Source of the DNA: Gammaproteobacteria bacterium
GTDB lineage: Bacteria; Pseudomonadota; Gammaproteobacteria; Steroidobacterales; Steroidobacteraceae
Assembly: GCA_028293745.1 (NCBI GenBank)
Contig: JAQGOF010000090.1
Span: 1 to 55,410, forward strand
Length of the DNA: 55,410 nucleotides
Direction: 5' to 3'
Shown: positions 27,094 to 38,703 of the stretch, piece by piece
Layout of the letters: every line of letters starts with the position of its first letter
How positions within the stretch are numbered: position 1 is the stretch's first letter
Position numbers and translations under genes: made by a program
The notes under the pieces: generated by a model
What the model was told of the DNA's origin: nothing
Databases searched by the model: none
What the model saw: only the letters and a program-made list of their open reading frames with translations

Positions 27094-30000
27094 TTATCCC
27101 GCGGCCTCCGCGATTTGCCCACCCCGGTGGCGCCACCCCTCGAACTTGAGCCTCAGGGTATCCATCAGGAGGTAGATGACGGGCGTGGTGTAGAGGGTCA
27201 AAACCTGGCTGACGATCAGGCCGCCAATGATCGAAATACCCAGCGGACGACGCAACTCCGAGCCCATGCCGGTGCCGAGGGCGAGGGGCACGGCTCCGAA
27301 CAGGGCCGCCATGGTCGTCATGAGAATCGGCCGCAAGCGCAGGGTGGAGGCCTCGAAAATGGAATCGCGCGTGCTCTTGCCCTCGTTGCGCTCCGCGTTC
27401 AAGGCGAAGTCGATCATCATGATCGCGTTCTTCTTCACGATACCGATGAGGAGAATGATGCCTATGATCGACATCACATCGAGCTCTGAATGCGTGATCT
27501 GCAGTGCGAGAATCGCGCCCACACTGGCCGGCGGCAAGGTGGACAGTATCGTGAGCGGGTGAACGAGACTCTCATACAGCATACCCAGCACGATATAAAC
27601 GGCGACCAGCGCCGTCAGGATCAGGTAGGGCTCGGTCTTGAGAGAATCCTGGAATGCCTGCAGCGTCCCGGAATATTGCCCCTGGATGGTCGTTGGCATG
27701 TTGAGGCGCTGTTGGACCTGCTGGATGTCATTGGTCGCCTGGCCGAGCGAGACCCCCGGAGCGAGGTTGAACGAGACCGTGACGGACGGAAACAATCCCG
27801 TATGGTTTACGACCAGCGGTGATGTGGCCGGCGTGTAGTGAGTTACCGTATTCATCGGGACCGCGCCGGAGCCTGTCTTGGGAACCAGATAGACGTCGTT
27901 GAGGCCCTGCGGTGACTGCCAATACTGGGGCGCCGCTTCCATTACGACGTAGTACTGATTGAGCTGTGTGTAGATCGTGGAGACTTCGGATTGTCCGAAG
28001 GCGTTATAAAGCGTGTTGTCGATGTTCTGCGGGGTGAGTCCCAGCCGGGCTGCCGTCGGGCGGTCGTAGGTCAGCAACGCCTGCAAACCGTTGTTTTGTT
28101 GGTCGGTATTCACGTCCTGGAACCCGGGTGCCTTGCGGAGCGCGCTCAGTAATTGCGGGCCGTACTTCTGCAGCTCCGCGGAACTCTCGGCCTGCAGCGT
28201 GTATTGATACTGTGCGGGGGATTGTCGGCCGCCGATCCGGATGTCCTGTACGGCTTGCAGGAACGTGTTCGCTCCCGTCAATCGTGTCAGTTTGGGCCGT
28301 AGCTCATTGATGATCTGCGCTGCGCTCTCGTTGCGTTGATCGAGGGGTTTGAGCGCGATGAACACGTTCGCAGTGTTAGTAGCGCCCGCGCCGCCTGTGA
28401 ATCCCATGACGTTGTCCACGTTAGGGTCTGACTTGATGACGTCAATCGATTGCTTCAGGGCGTTACGCATCAGGGCGAAGGATCCGTCCTGGGGTCCTTG
28501 CATGCCGCCGGTGATGACACCGGTATCCTGCTGTGGGAAAAATCCTTTGGGAATCGCGGCGATGAGCAGGACGTTCAGTCCCAGCGTCAGCACGAAGATG
28601 ATCATGATCAGTGCAGGGTGGTCCAGCACCCAGGTCAAGCTGCGCCGGTAGCCCTCGAGCAGATGCCCGAACATCCGCTCGCTCCAGACATACAGCCGTC
28701 CACGCTTGAGCTCTTTTTCCGAACGCAGTATTCGCGCGCACATCATCGGCGTCGTGGTGAGCGAGACGACCATGGAGACGAGGATGGCGCTCGAGAGCGT
28801 CAACGCAAACTCGCGGAACAGCCGGCCGATGATGCCACCCATCAGAAGTATCGGGATGAACACGGCTATGAGCGAGATGCTGATGGAGAGCACTGTGAAG
28901 CCGATCTCCCCGGCGCCTTTCAACGCCGCCTGCACGGGAGTCAATCCCGCCTCCAGGTGGCGGGAGATGTTTTCCATCACGACAATCGCGTCGTCCACCA
29001 CGAAGCCGCTGGCGATGGCGAGCGCCATGAGCGAGAGGTTGTCGAGCGAGAAGCCGCATAGGTACATGACTGCGCAAGTGCCGATGAGCGAGACCGGAAC
29101 CGCCACGGCCGGGATGAATGTCGCATAGACGTTGCGGAGGAAGATGAACACCACCGCAACGACCAGTAGCACGGAAATGATCAGTGTCCGCTCGATATCG
29201 CTGACGGAAGCCCGGATGGTGAGCGTCCGGTCGAGGACGGTAATGATGTGCTCACCGCGCGGGATGGAGGCCTGGAGCGAGGGGATGGCTGCCTTGACGG
29301 CATCCACGGTCTGGATGATGTTGGCCCCGGGCTGTCGGAAGATGATCAGGTTCACGGACGGCTTGCCGTTGAGGAACCCGGCTTGGCGCACGGACTGCTG
29401 CGAGTCGATGACGTCAGCGACGTCGGTGAGGCGCACGACGCCGCCTTTGGAGTAGCCGATCACCAGCGGTCTGTAATCGGCGGCCTTCGAGATCTGGCTG
29501 TTGACGACGATGTCCGAGGTGGAGTTGCCGTTCGCGAGCTGCCCTTGCGCAATGTTCGAATTCTGGCCTGAAATCGCGCTCGCCACGGAAGGGAGGCTGA
29601 TGCCGTAATGCGCCAGCTGCCCGGGATTCAACTCCACGCGTACGGCCGGCGAAGATGCACCCACCACGTTCACTTGCCCGACGCCGGAGATCTGTGAAAT
29701 CCGCTGCGCCATGACGGTCGAGGCTTCGTCGTACAGCGTCGGCACGTCGTAAACATCCGACTGCAAGCCGAGGACCATGATCGGAGAATCCGCCGGGTTG
29801 ACTTTGCGGTAGCTCGGATTGGCGGGCAGGTTGGCCGGCAAGTAGGTGCGCGCCGCGTTGATGCCGGCTTCCACGTCGCGTGCCGCACCGTTGATGTCCC
29901 GGCTGAGGTCGAACTGCAGGGTCACGCTGGTAGTGCCCAGCGTACTGGAGGATGTCATCTGCGTAATGCCGGCAATGTGTCCGAACTGCCGTTCCAACGG

Positions 30001-30195
30001 TGTAGCGATCGCTGAAGCCATGATGTCCGGACTCGCACCGGGTAGGGACGCGGCAACCGTGATGGTCGGAAAATCCACCTGCGGCAGCGGCGCAACCGGC
30101 AACACCACGAAAGCCGCGATACCGACCAGCGCAACCGCAACCGTCAGCAAGGTCGTTGCGACTGGTCGGGCTATGAATACGCGCGACGGGTTCAC
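27094..30195 (-). CDS. mdtC: RND efflux pump, MdtC-like
   Basis: A 1033-residue full-length RND pump with 12 helices. The proton-relay pair is seen in [17 protein letters not shown] (TM4). MdtB and MdtC form heteromeric pumps that export novobiocin, bile salts and other drugs in E. coli. This gene starts inside the ATGA overlap with the preceding pump gene and precedes the outer-membrane factor, the same order as mdtABC. The assignment to MdtC rather than MdtB rests on gene order. Its periplasmic docking region is of ordinary length, which makes it a good reference for the insert in its paralog. Confidence 0.92.
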   Translation of the reverse strand: MNPSRVFIARPVATTLLTVAVALVGIAAFVVLPVAPLPQVDFPTITVAASLPGASPDIMASAIATPLERQFGHIAGITQMTSSSTLGTTSVTLQFDLSRDINGAARDVEAGINAARTYLPANLPANPSYRKVNPADSPIMVLGLQSDVYDVPTLYDEASTVMAQRISQISGVGQVNVVGASSPAVRVELNPGQLAHYGISLPSVASAISGQNSNIAQGQLANGNSTSDIVVNSQISKAADYRPLVIGYSKGGVVRLTDVADVIDSQQSVRQAGFLNGKPSVNLIIFRQPGANIIQTVDAVKAAIPSLQASIPRGEHIITVLDRTLTIRASVSDIERTLIISVLLVVAVVFIFLRNVYATFIPAVAVPVSLIGTCAVMYLCGFSLDNLSLMALAIASGFVVDDAIVVMENISRHLEAGLTPVQAALKGAGEIGFTVLSISISLIAVFIPILLMGGIIGRLFREFALTLSSAILVSMVVSLTTTPMMCARILRSEKELKRGRLYVWSERMFGHLLEGYRRSLTWVLDHPALIMIIFVLTLGLNVLLIAAIPKGFFPQQDTGVITGGMQGPQDGSFALMRNALKQSIDVIKSDPNVDNVMGFTGGAGATNTANVFIALKPLDQRNESAAQIINELRPKLTRLTGANTFLQAVQDIRIGGRQSPAQYQYTLQAESSAELQKYGPQLLSALRKAPGFQDVNTDQQNNGLQALLTYDRPTAARLGLTPQNIDNTLYNAFGQSEVSTIYTQLNQYYVVMEAAPQYWQSPQGLNDVYLVPKTGSGAVPMNTVTHYTPATSPLVVNHTGLFPSVTVSFNLAPGVSLGQATNDIQQVQQRLNMPTTIQGQYSGTLQAFQDSLKTEPYLILTALVAVYIVLGMLYESLVHPLTILSTLPPASVGAILALQITHSELDVMSIIGIILLIGIVKKNAIMMIDFALNAERNEGKSTRDSIFEASTLRLRPILMTTMAALFGAVPLALGTGMGSELRRPLGISIIGGLIVSQVLTLYTTPVIYLLMDTLRLKFEGWRHRGGQIAEAAG

Positions 30196-33100
30196 GCCGT
30201 TCCGCCCTGGGGCTGCGCGTTTTGAGTTTGATCCCGGAAGCGGCGCGAGAAGCGCGATGCCAGCCTGTCAAAAAAGATGTAGATGACCGGCGTCGTATAA
30301 AGTGTCAGGACCTGGCTGAACAGCAATCCACCGACCATTGCCACACCGAGGGGCTTGCGCAGCTCGGAGCCGATTCCCGTACCGAAGGCGAGCGGAATGC
30401 CACTCAACAGGGCTGCGAGTGTCGTCATCAGGATGGGACGGAATCGCAGCAGCGCTGCCTGATAGATCGCTTCCGTGGTCTCCTTGCGCTCGTTGCGTTC
30501 GAGCTCCAGTGCAAAGTCGACCATCATGATGCCGTTCTTCTGCACGATACCGATCAGAAGAATGATGCCGATGATCCCAACGATGTCGAGATCGAGGCCG
30601 AACAGGCGCAGCGCGAGGAGCGCACCGACGCCTGCCGAAGGCAGCGTGGAAAGGATGGTGAGCGGGTGGATGAAGCTCTCATATAGCACGCCGAGCACGA
30701 TGTACACCGTAACCAGCGCCGCGAGGATCAGTAACCCCTCGTTCGATTGCGAGGTTTCATAGGCAGCTGCGGTGCCTTGGTAACTGGCAATCACGCTCGC
30801 CGGCAGCTTCTCCTTGGCGATGATCGCGTTGATGGCACCGAGCGCCTGACCCAGCGAGTATCCCACGCCGAGATTGAAGGAGACGGTGACGACCGGAAAC
30901 TGTCCCTGATGTCCGATGGACAAAGACTCACTGCGCGTTTGCAGGTGCGTGAAAGCATTGAGGGGGACCGGTGTCGGGCTGCTGGTTGTGCTGCTGCTAC
31001 CAGCGCTGGAGCCGCTGTTGCCCGCGGTGCTGGCCGTACTGCGCGAATTGGAACCCGAGGAGCTGGCACTCTGCGAGGCAGCCGAACCTCCCGCTGCTCC
31101 GGCCAATACGGTGGCGCGCCCAGCGCTGGTCGATGCCGATGAGAGGGCGGAGGTCGAGTTGATGGTTGATGACGAGGTGCTGCTGGCGAGATTCAACACC
31201 GAGGGCGTGGCATTGAGTGACGATCCGCTGCTGCTCGAGGTTGGTGTCAGCAACGAGTTGGCCGTGGAAGCTGCGGAGGCGGATCCGGCTCCCGAGGAGG
31301 AGCCAGCGGTGTTCGACGCCACTGCAGCGACCGAGCCAGTCTGGGAGGATTGGATGTACAGGTCATGCAGATTGCCCGGATTGCGTTGAAATTTAGGGTC
31401 CGCTTCCAGAATGACGTGATACTGATTGACCTGGGTGTACAGGGTGTTGATCTGCCGTTGCCCGAAGGCATCGTAAAGAGTGTTGTCGATCGTCGCGGGT
31501 GTGATCCCGAAGCGTGATGCGGTCGCCCTGTCGATTGTCAGCGAGGTGGCCAGGCCGTCCAGCTGCTGGTCGGTGACCACATCGGCGAGCTCGGGCCGGG
31601 CCTGGAGTTTGGGCAGCAGATCCCGCACGACCGAATCGAGCTCGCCCGCGTTGGGATCCTCCAGCGTGTACTGGTATTGCGTGCGGCTGACGCGGTCGTC
31701 CACGGTGAGGTCCTGGACCGGCTGCATGTACAGCCTGATGCCCGCAACCTGCGCCACCTTCGGGCCGAGCCGGCGGATTACCTCGGTGGCGGAGATGCCC
31801 CGCTGCTGAACCGGCTTGAGATTGATCTGGATGCGGCCGCTGTTGAGCGTGGTGTTGGTACCGTCCGCCCCGATGAATGAGGAGATGCTTTCTACGGCTG
31901 GATCGGCCAGCACCACCTTGCCCAGGCTCTGTTGGAGCTGCGTCATCTGCGCAAACGACGTCGAGCCGGCGGCTTGCGAGATCCCCTGGATGATGCCGGT
32001 GTCCTGAGTCGGAAAGAAGCCCTTGGGTATGGTGATGTAGAGCACTGCCGTCATGACCAGGGTGATCACGGCGATCAGCAGCGTAATCCGCTGGTAACGG
32101 AGCACGAATTTCAGCGTGCGGCCATAGAAGTCGATGATCTTCTGCAGGACTCGCCCCGCAGCGCGAGAGAAGCGACTTTGCTTTTCTTCCGGTATGAAGT
32201 GCAACAGGCGCGCGGACATCATGGGCGTGAGCGTCAGGGAAATGAGCGCGGAGATCACGATGGTTGCGGCGAGAGTCACCGCGAACTGGCGGAAGAGGCG
32301 TCCGGCGATATCGCCCATGAACAGCAGGGGAATCAGCACCGCGATGAGGGACACGGTCAGCGACAGGATGGTGAAGCCGATCTGTTCGGCTCCCTTGAGC
32401 GCTGCCTGCAGCGGCTTCTCGCCTTGTTCGATATAGCGGGAGATGTTCTCGATCATGACGATCGCATCGTCCACCACGAAACCCGTAGAGATCGTGAGCG
32501 CCATCATGGCGAGATTGTTGAGACTGAAACCGGCGAGGTACATCACCCCGAACGTGCCGATCAGGGATAGTGGCACCGCAATGCTCGGGATGATCGTGGC
32601 CGCGAGACTGCGCAGGAACAGGAAAATCACCATCACGACCAGTGCGATCGCCAGGAGCAGCTCGAACTCGACGTCACGAACGGACGCACGGATGGATATC
32701 GTGCGATCCGTGACCACCTGTAGGTGAATCGCTCGCGGGAGCGTCGACTGGAGCTGCGGCAGCAGCTTCTGGATGCTGTCGACGACCGAAATCGTGTTGG
32801 CGCCGGGCTGGCGCTGAATGTTCAAAATGACAGCCGGCGTGGTGTTTTGCCACGCGGCGAGTTTCTCGTTCTCCACGCCGTCGGCGACGTGGGCTACATC
32901 GCGCAGCATGATCGGCGCCCCTTGCCGATAGGCGACGACGACCGAGTTGTAGGCCTTGCTCGTCAGGAGCTGATCGTTGGCGTTGATCGTGTAATCCTGC
33001 GCCGGTCCGTCGAAATTTCCCTTGGCGGAGTTCAGGCTATTCGCCATCAGGGCATTGCGCAGGTCCTCGAGATTCATCCCGTAGGCGGCGAGCGCCGTCG

Positions 33101-33671
33101 GGTTGGCCTGGATGCGCACGGCCGGTTTCTGGCCGCCGGAGATGCTGACGAGGCCCACGCCGCTGATTTGCGAGATCTTCGGGGCAAGGCGGGTGTCGGC
33201 GAGGTCTTCGACCTGCGAGAGCGGCATCTCGCTGGAGGTGAGCGCCAGAGTCAACACGGGTGCGTCCGCCGGATTGGACTTGCTGTAGATCGGCGGGGTG
33301 GGGAGATTGGCCGGCAGGAAACTCTGCGCGGCGTTGATGGCGGCCTGTACCTCCTGCTCGGCGACGTCGATGCTGAGGCTGAGCTGGAATTGCATCACGA
33401 TCGCGGAGATGCCGCCGGCGCTCGTTGAGGTCATCTGGCCCAAGCCTGCGAGCTGTCCGAATTGCCGCTCCAGCGGTGCCGTGACCGAGGTGGCAACGAC
33501 GCTCGGGCTTGCGCCCGGATAGAACGTGAGCACCTGGATCGTCGGATAGTCCACTTCGGGGAGGGCCGACACAGGCAGCTGGAAATAGGCGACTATGCCT
33601 GCAAGAAACAGCGCCACCATCAACAGCGCCGTCGCGACGGGACGGATGATGAACGGGCGCGAGGGACTCAT
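30192..33671 (-). CDS. mdtB: RND efflux pump, MdtB-like, with long Ser-rich insert
   Basis: A 1159-residue RND pump, about 125 residues longer than its neighbour. TM4 has [17 protein letters not shown]. The extra length is one block, about residues 774-899 (bases about 30975-31350), made mostly of Ser, Thr, Ala, Gly and Asn. It sits between LHDLYIQS and [11 protein letters not shown]; the paralog has only a few residues there (LNDVYLVP...VPMNTVTHY). By alignment to AcrB this is near the border of the docking and porter subdomains, on the periplasmic side. The frame stays open and flanking homology is perfect, so the insert is translated. Overlaps mdtA and mdtC by 4 bp each. Confidence 0.92.
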   Translation of the reverse strand: MSPSRPFIIRPVATALLMVALFLAGIVAYFQLPVSALPEVDYPTIQVLTFYPGASPSVVATSVTAPLERQFGQLAGLGQMTSTSAGGISAIVMQFQLSLSIDVAEQEVQAAINAAQSFLPANLPTPPIYSKSNPADAPVLTLALTSSEMPLSQVEDLADTRLAPKISQISGVGLVSISGGQKPAVRIQANPTALAAYGMNLEDLRNALMANSLNSAKGNFDGPAQDYTINANDQLLTSKAYNSVVVAYRQGAPIMLRDVAHVADGVENEKLAAWQNTTPAVILNIQRQPGANTISVVDSIQKLLPQLQSTLPRAIHLQVVTDRTISIRASVRDVEFELLLAIALVVMVIFLFLRSLAATIIPSIAVPLSLIGTFGVMYLAGFSLNNLAMMALTISTGFVVDDAIVMIENISRYIEQGEKPLQAALKGAEQIGFTILSLTVSLIAVLIPLLFMGDIAGRLFRQFAVTLAATIVISALISLTLTPMMSARLLHFIPEEKQSRFSRAAGRVLQKIIDFYGRTLKFVLRYQRITLLIAVITLVMTAVLYITIPKGFFPTQDTGIIQGISQAAGSTSFAQMTQLQQSLGKVVLADPAVESISSFIGADGTNTTLNSGRIQINLKPVQQRGISATEVIRRLGPKVAQVAGIRLYMQPVQDLTVDDRVSRTQYQYTLEDPNAGELDSVVRDLLPKLQARPELADVVTDQQLDGLATSLTIDRATASRFGITPATIDNTLYDAFGQRQINTLYTQVNQYHVILEADPKFQRNPGNLHDLYIQSSQTGSVAAVASNTAGSSSGAGSASAASTANSLLTPTSSSSGSSLNATPSVLNLASSTSSSTINSTSALSSASTSAGRATVLAGAAGGSAASQSASSSGSNSRSTASTAGNSGSSAGSSSTTSSPTPVPLNAFTHLQTRSESLSIGHQGQFPVVTVSFNLGVGYSLGQALGAINAIIAKEKLPASVIASYQGTAAAYETSQSNEGLLILAALVTVYIVLGVLYESFIHPLTILSTLPSAGVGALLALRLFGLDLDIVGIIGIILLIGIVQKNGIMMVDFALELERNERKETTEAIYQAALLRFRPILMTTLAALLSGIPLAFGTGIGSELRKPLGVAMVGGLLFSQVLTLYTTPVIYIFFDRLASRFSRRFRDQTQNAQPQGGTA

Positions 33672-34945
33672 TGCGAGGCCATGCTGCTGGGGGTGTTCGG
33701 TCGGCTTTGTGCCTGCCGTTGACGCTGTCGCTGGGCAGGTGTTCGCACCGTTACGTGCGCGCCGTTCTCGAGCCGGTCGAATCCCGTGGTCGCGATGGTG
33801 ACGCCGGCGTTCAAGTCCTGCACAGCGGTGTCCTGGTCGTTGGTCGTCAGCACGGTCACATTCTGGACGGACACGGTGTTGTCGGGTTTGACCACGTATA
33901 CAAAGTCATCGGTGCCGTTGTGCTGGATCGCCACCGTGGGTACCAGGGTGACGCCCTTCAACATCCGCACGAGCAAGCGCGAGTTCACGAACTGGTTTGG
34001 AAAGAGCGCGAGCCCCTTGTTGGGCAATTCCGCTCGAAAACGCACCGTTCCGGTCGTCGTGTCCACCTGGTTGTCGAGCGATGCCAGCATCCCACTCTCG
34101 ATGAGATGAGCGTCGGCCCGATCGAAGACGTCGACCGGTAGCTGGGTATCTCCCTGCAATTGCGCCTGAACCTGGGGCAGATCGTCTTCCGAGACGTTGA
34201 ACACCACAGTGATCGGTTGGAGCTGGGTAATGACGATTAGGGTAGAGCCGCTGCCGGCGAATACGGTGTTGCCCGGATCCACGAGGCGCAGTCCAACCCG
34301 GCCGGCGATCGGCGCGACAATGTGGCAGTACTCGAGCTGCACCTGGTCGTACGCCACGGTGCCCTGATCCGCCTTGACGTTGCCTTCGTACTGGACAACC
34401 GTCTGTGCCTGGTCGTCCAGCTGCTGTTTCGCGATGGCGTTTCTCGCGTAAGCATCCTTATAGCGCTGCAGATCCATCTTGGCCTGTGCCAGCAAGCCCA
34501 TGTCGTGCTGCAGAGTGCCCTGCGCCTGCTTCAGGGTCGCCTGGTAAGGACGGGGATCGATGTCGATCAGGGGTTCGCCCTTGCGCACCATCTGGCCTTC
34601 ACGGTAATGCACGTCAATCACTCGGCCTGTGATCTGACTGTAGACCGTGATTGTGTAGGTCGGTGTCACTGTGCCGAGCGCGGTGACATAGATCCCCATG
34701 TCGCCGGTTCGGGCCGGTGCCGCCGTTATGGCGGGGTTGACTTGTTGTGCGCGTCCGGCGGCCGGCTGTTGAGGCGATTGGGTGAAGTGGTGCAGCAGAA
34801 AGAGTCCGAGCAGCAGGATCGCGACAACGATGATCCAACGCCGGCGGTACCACGGAGTCGCATGCTGTACCGGGAGGGTCCTGTCAGAGGACTTGGTTGG
34901 ATCACCCGGAGGTGATGAAGACACATTGTTGTCGTCGTTTGCCAT
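33668..34945 (-). CDS. mdtA: RND efflux periplasmic adaptor, MdtA-like
   Basis: A 425-residue HlyD-family adaptor. After a cytoplasmic N-terminus of about 33 residues comes a membrane anchor ([20 protein letters not shown]), then lipoyl halves ([22 protein letters not shown] and [21 protein letters not shown]), an alpha hairpin and beta-barrel domains. First gene of the mdtABC-channel operon, with an ATGA overlap to the next gene. About 128 bp separates its start from the cytochrome c gene that ends upstream on the same strand. No two-component regulator (BaeSR type) is adjacent. Confidence 0.92.
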   Translation of the reverse strand: MANDDNNVSSSPPGDPTKSSDRTLPVQHATPWYRRRWIIVVAILLLGLFLLHHFTQSPQQPAAGRAQQVNPAITAAPARTGDMGIYVTALGTVTPTYTITVYSQITGRVIDVHYREGQMVRKGEPLIDIDPRPYQATLKQAQGTLQHDMGLLAQAKMDLQRYKDAYARNAIAKQQLDDQAQTVVQYEGNVKADQGTVAYDQVQLEYCHIVAPIAGRVGLRLVDPGNTVFAGSGSTLIVITQLQPITVVFNVSEDDLPQVQAQLQGDTQLPVDVFDRADAHLIESGMLASLDNQVDTTTGTVRFRAELPNKGLALFPNQFVNSRLLVRMLKGVTLVPTVAIQHNGTDDFVYVVKPDNTVSVQNVTVLTTNDQDTAVQDLNAGVTIATTGFDRLENGAHVTVRTPAQRQRQRQAQSRPNTPSSMASQ

Positions 34946-35073
34946 GATTGTCCCGCTGCGCCTTGAACTGCGCCCAAGCCTGCGGGGGCGCGCATGTTAT
35001 GTGCCTGAACGTGCGACCCGCACATGTAAACATGTAACGGATTGTTGCGGAGCGCCGGCAGGAGCAGGAGCGC

Positions 35074-35790
35074 TCAGGGCTCGAGCTGCGACAAGTACGC
35101 GGCAGACGCTGCGATTTGTTGCTCGTCCAACGTGGCCGCGACGGCGGTCATCGTGCCAGGTTCCGGAGCTTTTCCCTGGGCGCGCGCTTGGAATTCGTGG
35201 AGTCGGTTGATCACGAACTGCGCGGGCTCAGCTGCAATGCCCGGAAAGCGAGCACCGTTACCCTTACCTTGCGCGGCATGACAGCCGAAGCACGGCGCCA
35301 CGTTTGCGGCGCCATTCTCGGCGAGTTGCTTTCCGGCGAGCACGAGCTGAGGTGAGGCGGAAGCGGCCATATCCACCCGTGGCGCGCTCTGATCGGAGAA
35401 ATAGTCAGCGAGCTGACGAGTCTGCGTATCGCTCAGAGTGCGTGCGATCGGCTGCATGATTGCACTGGCCCGAGTTCCCGCCTTGAACATGGAAAGGGCA
35501 TGATTCATGTAGTCGGAGTTCTGTCCCGCGAGGCGCGGCACTCCGCCTGGGCCACCTTCGCCGTGTATCCCGTGGCACGCAGTGCACTTGGAAGCCTCGA
35601 CCTGCGCTGCGGGGTCGGCCAGTGTCGAAGTGGCATGCGAGGCAAGGAACACGATAGCAGCAGCTACCGTCCTTGCTGTCACACGGCTACCAGCGAGTAG
35701 CAGCGGACCCATCCGCATAGCCCGCTTGCCTGGCGTCGTGCCTGGAACGGACGTCAGAAAGCTGTGCCTCGCCTTGAAATTCTGGCTCAT
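35074..35790 (-). CDS. Diheme cytochrome c (cytochrome c4-like)
   Basis: A 238-residue exported protein. The heme motifs are CTACH (69-73) and CFGCH (167-171), each heading a class I cytochrome domain; axial Met candidates are in IMQPIA and GTMTAVA. The signal peptide is long, with its hydrophobic core at residues about 41-57 and cleavage near TLA/DP. Cytochrome c4 types pass electrons between the bc1 complex and terminal oxidases in the periplasm. ATG at 35790 is chosen since earlier in-frame codons lack a signal and a purine-rich AAAGGG precedes it. Divergent from the SbmA-like transporter. Confidence 0.88.
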   Translation of the reverse strand: MSQNFKARHSFLTSVPGTTPGKRAMRMGPLLLAGSRVTARTVAAAIVFLASHATSTLADPAAQVEASKCTACHGIHGEGGPGGVPRLAGQNSDYMNHALSMFKAGTRASAIMQPIARTLSDTQTRQLADYFSDQSAPRVDMAASASPQLVLAGKQLAENGAANVAPCFGCHAAQGKGNGARFPGIAAEPAQFVINRLHEFQARAQGKAPEPGTMTAVAATLDEQQIAASAAYLSQLEP

Positions 35791-36005
35791 GTCATACCCT
35801 TTAATGCCCTTTCTCACGCCACGGCAGGACGAGCTCGCGCAGACCGAGACTATGCGGCAACCGTTGGGGCTGTGTTTCAGCCGGGCGTCCCGGCATTTCA
35901 CTTGAAATGGCGACGCGCATCGGCTGTGCGTATTGGGGACAGATACTGAGCGTGGACAAAGCACGAGTGGATGCCGGGCCCTGCGCCAAGAAGTGACGAA
36001 CCTCA

Positions 36006-37817
36006 GTGAATTGGGATGATCAACTACATACCAGTCTGATTTGGCTGGGCGAGGCCTTCGTCATCAGCTCGACTGCAGCGGCCATCACGATTTACGGTCT
36101 TGCCCGGTTGACCGGCTGGGGGAGCCAGGTCCGCCGCATTTCATGGGCGTACTTCAGGCCTTCCCGCAGCGCGCTGCCTTTGGCGTGGCTCGCTTTGATT
36201 GTCCTCATGACGCTGTTTTCGGTACGTCTGAGCATCCTCCTCTCGTATTGGAACAACGGCTTTTACAGTGCCATGCAGAACCTGGATGCGAAGGCATTCT
36301 GGTTTATGTTGCTGGTCTTCGGGACGCTGGCAACAGTATACGTAGTGCGGGCGCTGCTGAGCTTCTACCTGCGCCAGGCCTTTCTCATTCGCTGGCGGGT
36401 CTGGTTGACGAACATGCTGATGGAGCGTTGGCTCGCCAACCAAAGCTATTACCGCAGCCAGTACGTGCCGGAACACGTCGACAATCCGGATCAGCGCATT
36501 CAACAGGATGTTGAGAGCTTCGTGAGCAGCTCGCTGGCCCTCTCGATGGGCTTGCTGAATTCCGTCGTGTCGCTGTTTTCGTTCAGCATCATTCTCTGGA
36601 GCCTTTCCGGCACGTTGGTGTTGTTTGGCTGGCAGATCCCGCGGGCGATGGTATTCATGGTGTACCTGTACGTCATTGTCTCGACGGTATTCGCCGTACG
36701 CATCGGCCGCCCCCTGATCCGTTTGAATTTCCTGAACGAACAATTCAGCGCAAATTTTCGTTACGCATTGATTCGGCTGCGGGAATACGGTGAGAGCATT
36801 GCGTTCTATCGGGGGGAGGCGGTGGAGCGCGACAACCTCGTCACACGCCTGGGCAAGGTGATCCACAACAGCTGGGCGATCCTGTTCCGATCACTCAAGT
36901 TTCAAGGCTTCAACTTTGCGGTCAGCCAGGCCGCCGTGGTCTTTCCATTCATCGTTCAAGCGCCACGTCTGCTCAGCAGGCAGATTACCTTGGGTGATGT
37001 GATGCAGACCGCGCAGTCGTTTGGCCAGGTTGAGAGCGCACTGTCGTTCTTCCGTACCTCCTATGACGATTTCGCCGGCTACCGGGCAGTGGTCAACCGA
37101 CTGTCCGGCTTTCTTGACCTGACGGAAGCCGCCGAACGGCTCGGCAGCGTACGGACGCAGAGCGACGAGCGGCGCGTTGCAGTGAGGTCATTGACGGTCC
37201 GAAGTGCGGCCAACGTCGCTCTGGTCAGAAACCTTACTCTCGAGCTGCCGCCGACCTCGTCACTTCTCATTCGCGGCCCATCCGGCGTGGGTAAAACCAC
37301 CTTACTTCGAGCGATAGCTGGCCTATGGCCCTACGCAGAGGGCATGGTCGTTCGACCGCTTGACCAACGATCGCTATTCCTGCCGCAAAAGCCCTACTTG
37401 CCGTTGGGTACGCTGCGCGCGTCTTTGTACTATCCCGGTATCCCTGCGCACAGTGATGGTCTGGCCGCTGCGATACTGCGTCGGTGCCATCTCGGGCATT
37501 TAGCTGATCGGCTGGATGAAGAACGTGATTGGACGCGGATATTGTCACTGGGCGAGCAGCAGCGGTTGGCGATCGGCCGCGTGTTGTTGAACCGTCCCCT
37601 GGTCGTGTTCCTGGACGAAGTCAGTTCTGCATTGGACGAAGGACTGGAGCATGCGATGTATCGACTTTTGCGCGAAGCATTGCCGGAGGCAACGCTGATC
37701 TCTGTCGGCCACAGAAGCAGTTTGCTGGGCCTGCATACCCGCGTGCTCGAACTGTTAGGTGAAGGTAGGTGGCGAGTACAGGCGTTACCTCGACGGCCGG
37801 CCGCGTCAGAGGGCTAA
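36006..37817 (+). CDS. SbmA/YddA-type ABC transporter (fused membrane and ATPase domains)
   Basis: A 603-residue protein. The N-terminal part has about six membrane helices of the ABC_membrane_2 type (SYWNNGFYSAMQNLDAKAFW, RWLTNMLMERWL-like region, NPDQRI near residue 160) and is related to SbmA/BacA peptide importers and the YddA family. The C-terminal ATPase has Walker A GPSGVGKTT, signature LSLGEQQRLAIGR and Walker B LVVFLDEVSSALDE. Start GTG at 36006. Substrate unknown; relatives carry peptides, cobalamin or very-long-chain fatty acids. Single gene converging with the DUF1269 gene. Confidence 0.9.
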   Translation: MNWDDQLHTSLIWLGEAFVISSTAAAITIYGLARLTGWGSQVRRISWAYFRPSRSALPLAWLALIVLMTLFSVRLSILLSYWNNGFYSAMQNLDAKAFWFMLLVFGTLATVYVVRALLSFYLRQAFLIRWRVWLTNMLMERWLANQSYYRSQYVPEHVDNPDQRIQQDVESFVSSSLALSMGLLNSVVSLFSFSIILWSLSGTLVLFGWQIPRAMVFMVYLYVIVSTVFAVRIGRPLIRLNFLNEQFSANFRYALIRLREYGESIAFYRGEAVERDNLVTRLGKVIHNSWAILFRSLKFQGFNFAVSQAAVVFPFIVQAPRLLSRQITLGDVMQTAQSFGQVESALSFFRTSYDDFAGYRAVVNRLSGFLDLTEAAERLGSVRTQSDERRVAVRSLTVRSAANVALVRNLTLELPPTSSLLIRGPSGVGKTTLLRAIAGLWPYAEGMVVRPLDQRSLFLPQKPYLPLGTLRASLYYPGIPAHSDGLAAAILRRCHLGHLADRLDEERDWTRILSLGEQQRLAIGRVLLNRPLVVFLDEVSSALDEGLEHAMYRLLREALPEATLISVGHRSSLLGLHTRVLELLGEGRWRVQALPRRPAASEG

Positions 37818-37846
37818 GCCTTCGTGACGCGGTCCGGCCGCTTTCC

Positions 37847-38428
37847 TCACGAGTGCGCGGGCTGGGCCGCTCCTGGTGCATTCGCAGTACTCCCGCTGTT
37901 CCCTGGGGGAGCAGTGTCGGCAGCGCCCGACAGTGCCTCTTGCAGGCGCGCCTCCTGCTCAGGAGCTAACGAAGTGCGCAGGACTCGACCCCGAAACCGC
38001 GACAAATCGCTCAGAACCTTCTCTGGCTGCATCTTCCGTACCAGTATGAAGAGTGCCGAACTGTTGGGTTTCAGTGCTTTCGCCAGATCGCGAATGAAGT
38101 CGTCATTGATGCCGTAATCCGCAAGCGCTCCCGCCAGAGCCCCGGTACCCGCACCGACCATTGTGCCCAGAGCGAAGCCCACCAGCGGATTCAGGAACAG
38201 CAGGCCGACCAGGGTGCCCCACAGAGCTCCCCACAAGCCACCCGAAGCCGCACTCATGCCCACTAAATTGACACTCTGTTTGAGCTGAACTTTTCCATCG
38301 GGACGCCGCACTGCGACCACCGCGTCCTCCAGATCGATCAGGTATTCCCGCTGAAGCTCCCGAAGCTCGCTCAGCACCTCATCGGCTTTGTTCGGCTCGT
38401 CGAACGCCACGACTATAAGCTCGGACAT
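37847..38428 (-). CDS. DUF1269 family membrane protein
   Basis: A 193-residue protein. Residues 1-55 form the alpha/beta DUF1269 start (ELIVVAFDEPNKADEVLSELRELQ), followed by a Gly/Ala-rich membrane hairpin (GLWGALWGTLVGLLFLNPLVGFALGTMVGAGTGALAGALAD, in outline) and a second soluble part (DDFIRDLAKALKPNSSALFILVRK). The C-terminal tail is low in complexity. Function unknown; the family is linked to stress responses. An FNR-like palindrome lies about 100 bp upstream (38529-38544), with a TATTAA hexamer at 38505-38510 on the minus strand as possible -10. Confidence 0.82.
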   Translation of the reverse strand: MSELIVVAFDEPNKADEVLSELRELQREYLIDLEDAVVAVRRPDGKVQLKQSVNLVGMSAASGGLWGALWGTLVGLLFLNPLVGFALGTMVGAGTGALAGALADYGINDDFIRDLAKALKPNSSALFILVRKMQPEKVLSDLSRFRGRVLRTSLAPEQEARLQEALSGAADTAPPGNSGSTANAPGAAQPAHS

Positions 38429-38528
38429 GGGAACCTCCCGTCAGTTATCACAGCCAGGCGCCGGCGGCTGTGTCGAATTGAGATCACGCTAGTGCCCACC
38501 ATTCTTAATACCAAGACCCAGTGATGTC

Positions 38529-38544
38529 ATTGACTGCCGTCAAT
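38529..38544. promoter_or_regulatory. FNR/CRP-family-like palindrome ATTGAC-N4-GTCAAT
   Basis: A perfect 6+6 inverted repeat with a 4-bp spacer in the divergent gap between the DUF1269 gene (start 38428) and the DUF1223 gene (start 38704). It differs from the FNR/ANR box TTGAT-N4-ATCAA by one base per arm. With the minus-strand TATTAA as -10, the site would centre near -38 to -40, close to the class II position. The regulator is inferred, not shown. Confidence 0.4.
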
Positions 38545-38703
38545 ACTCGTCCCGTCTGTGCCGCTGACGCTCACGGCCGGCGCGGGTGCCACGCACCCCA
38601 AGCGGCCGCCCGGAACGGTCGCCGTGGATCGCGAAATGTTCCATTGTCCTGCCCGGTCTCATGTGTGAGCGGAACCGTAAGTTGCCGATGGGTGGGTGTC
38701 GTC

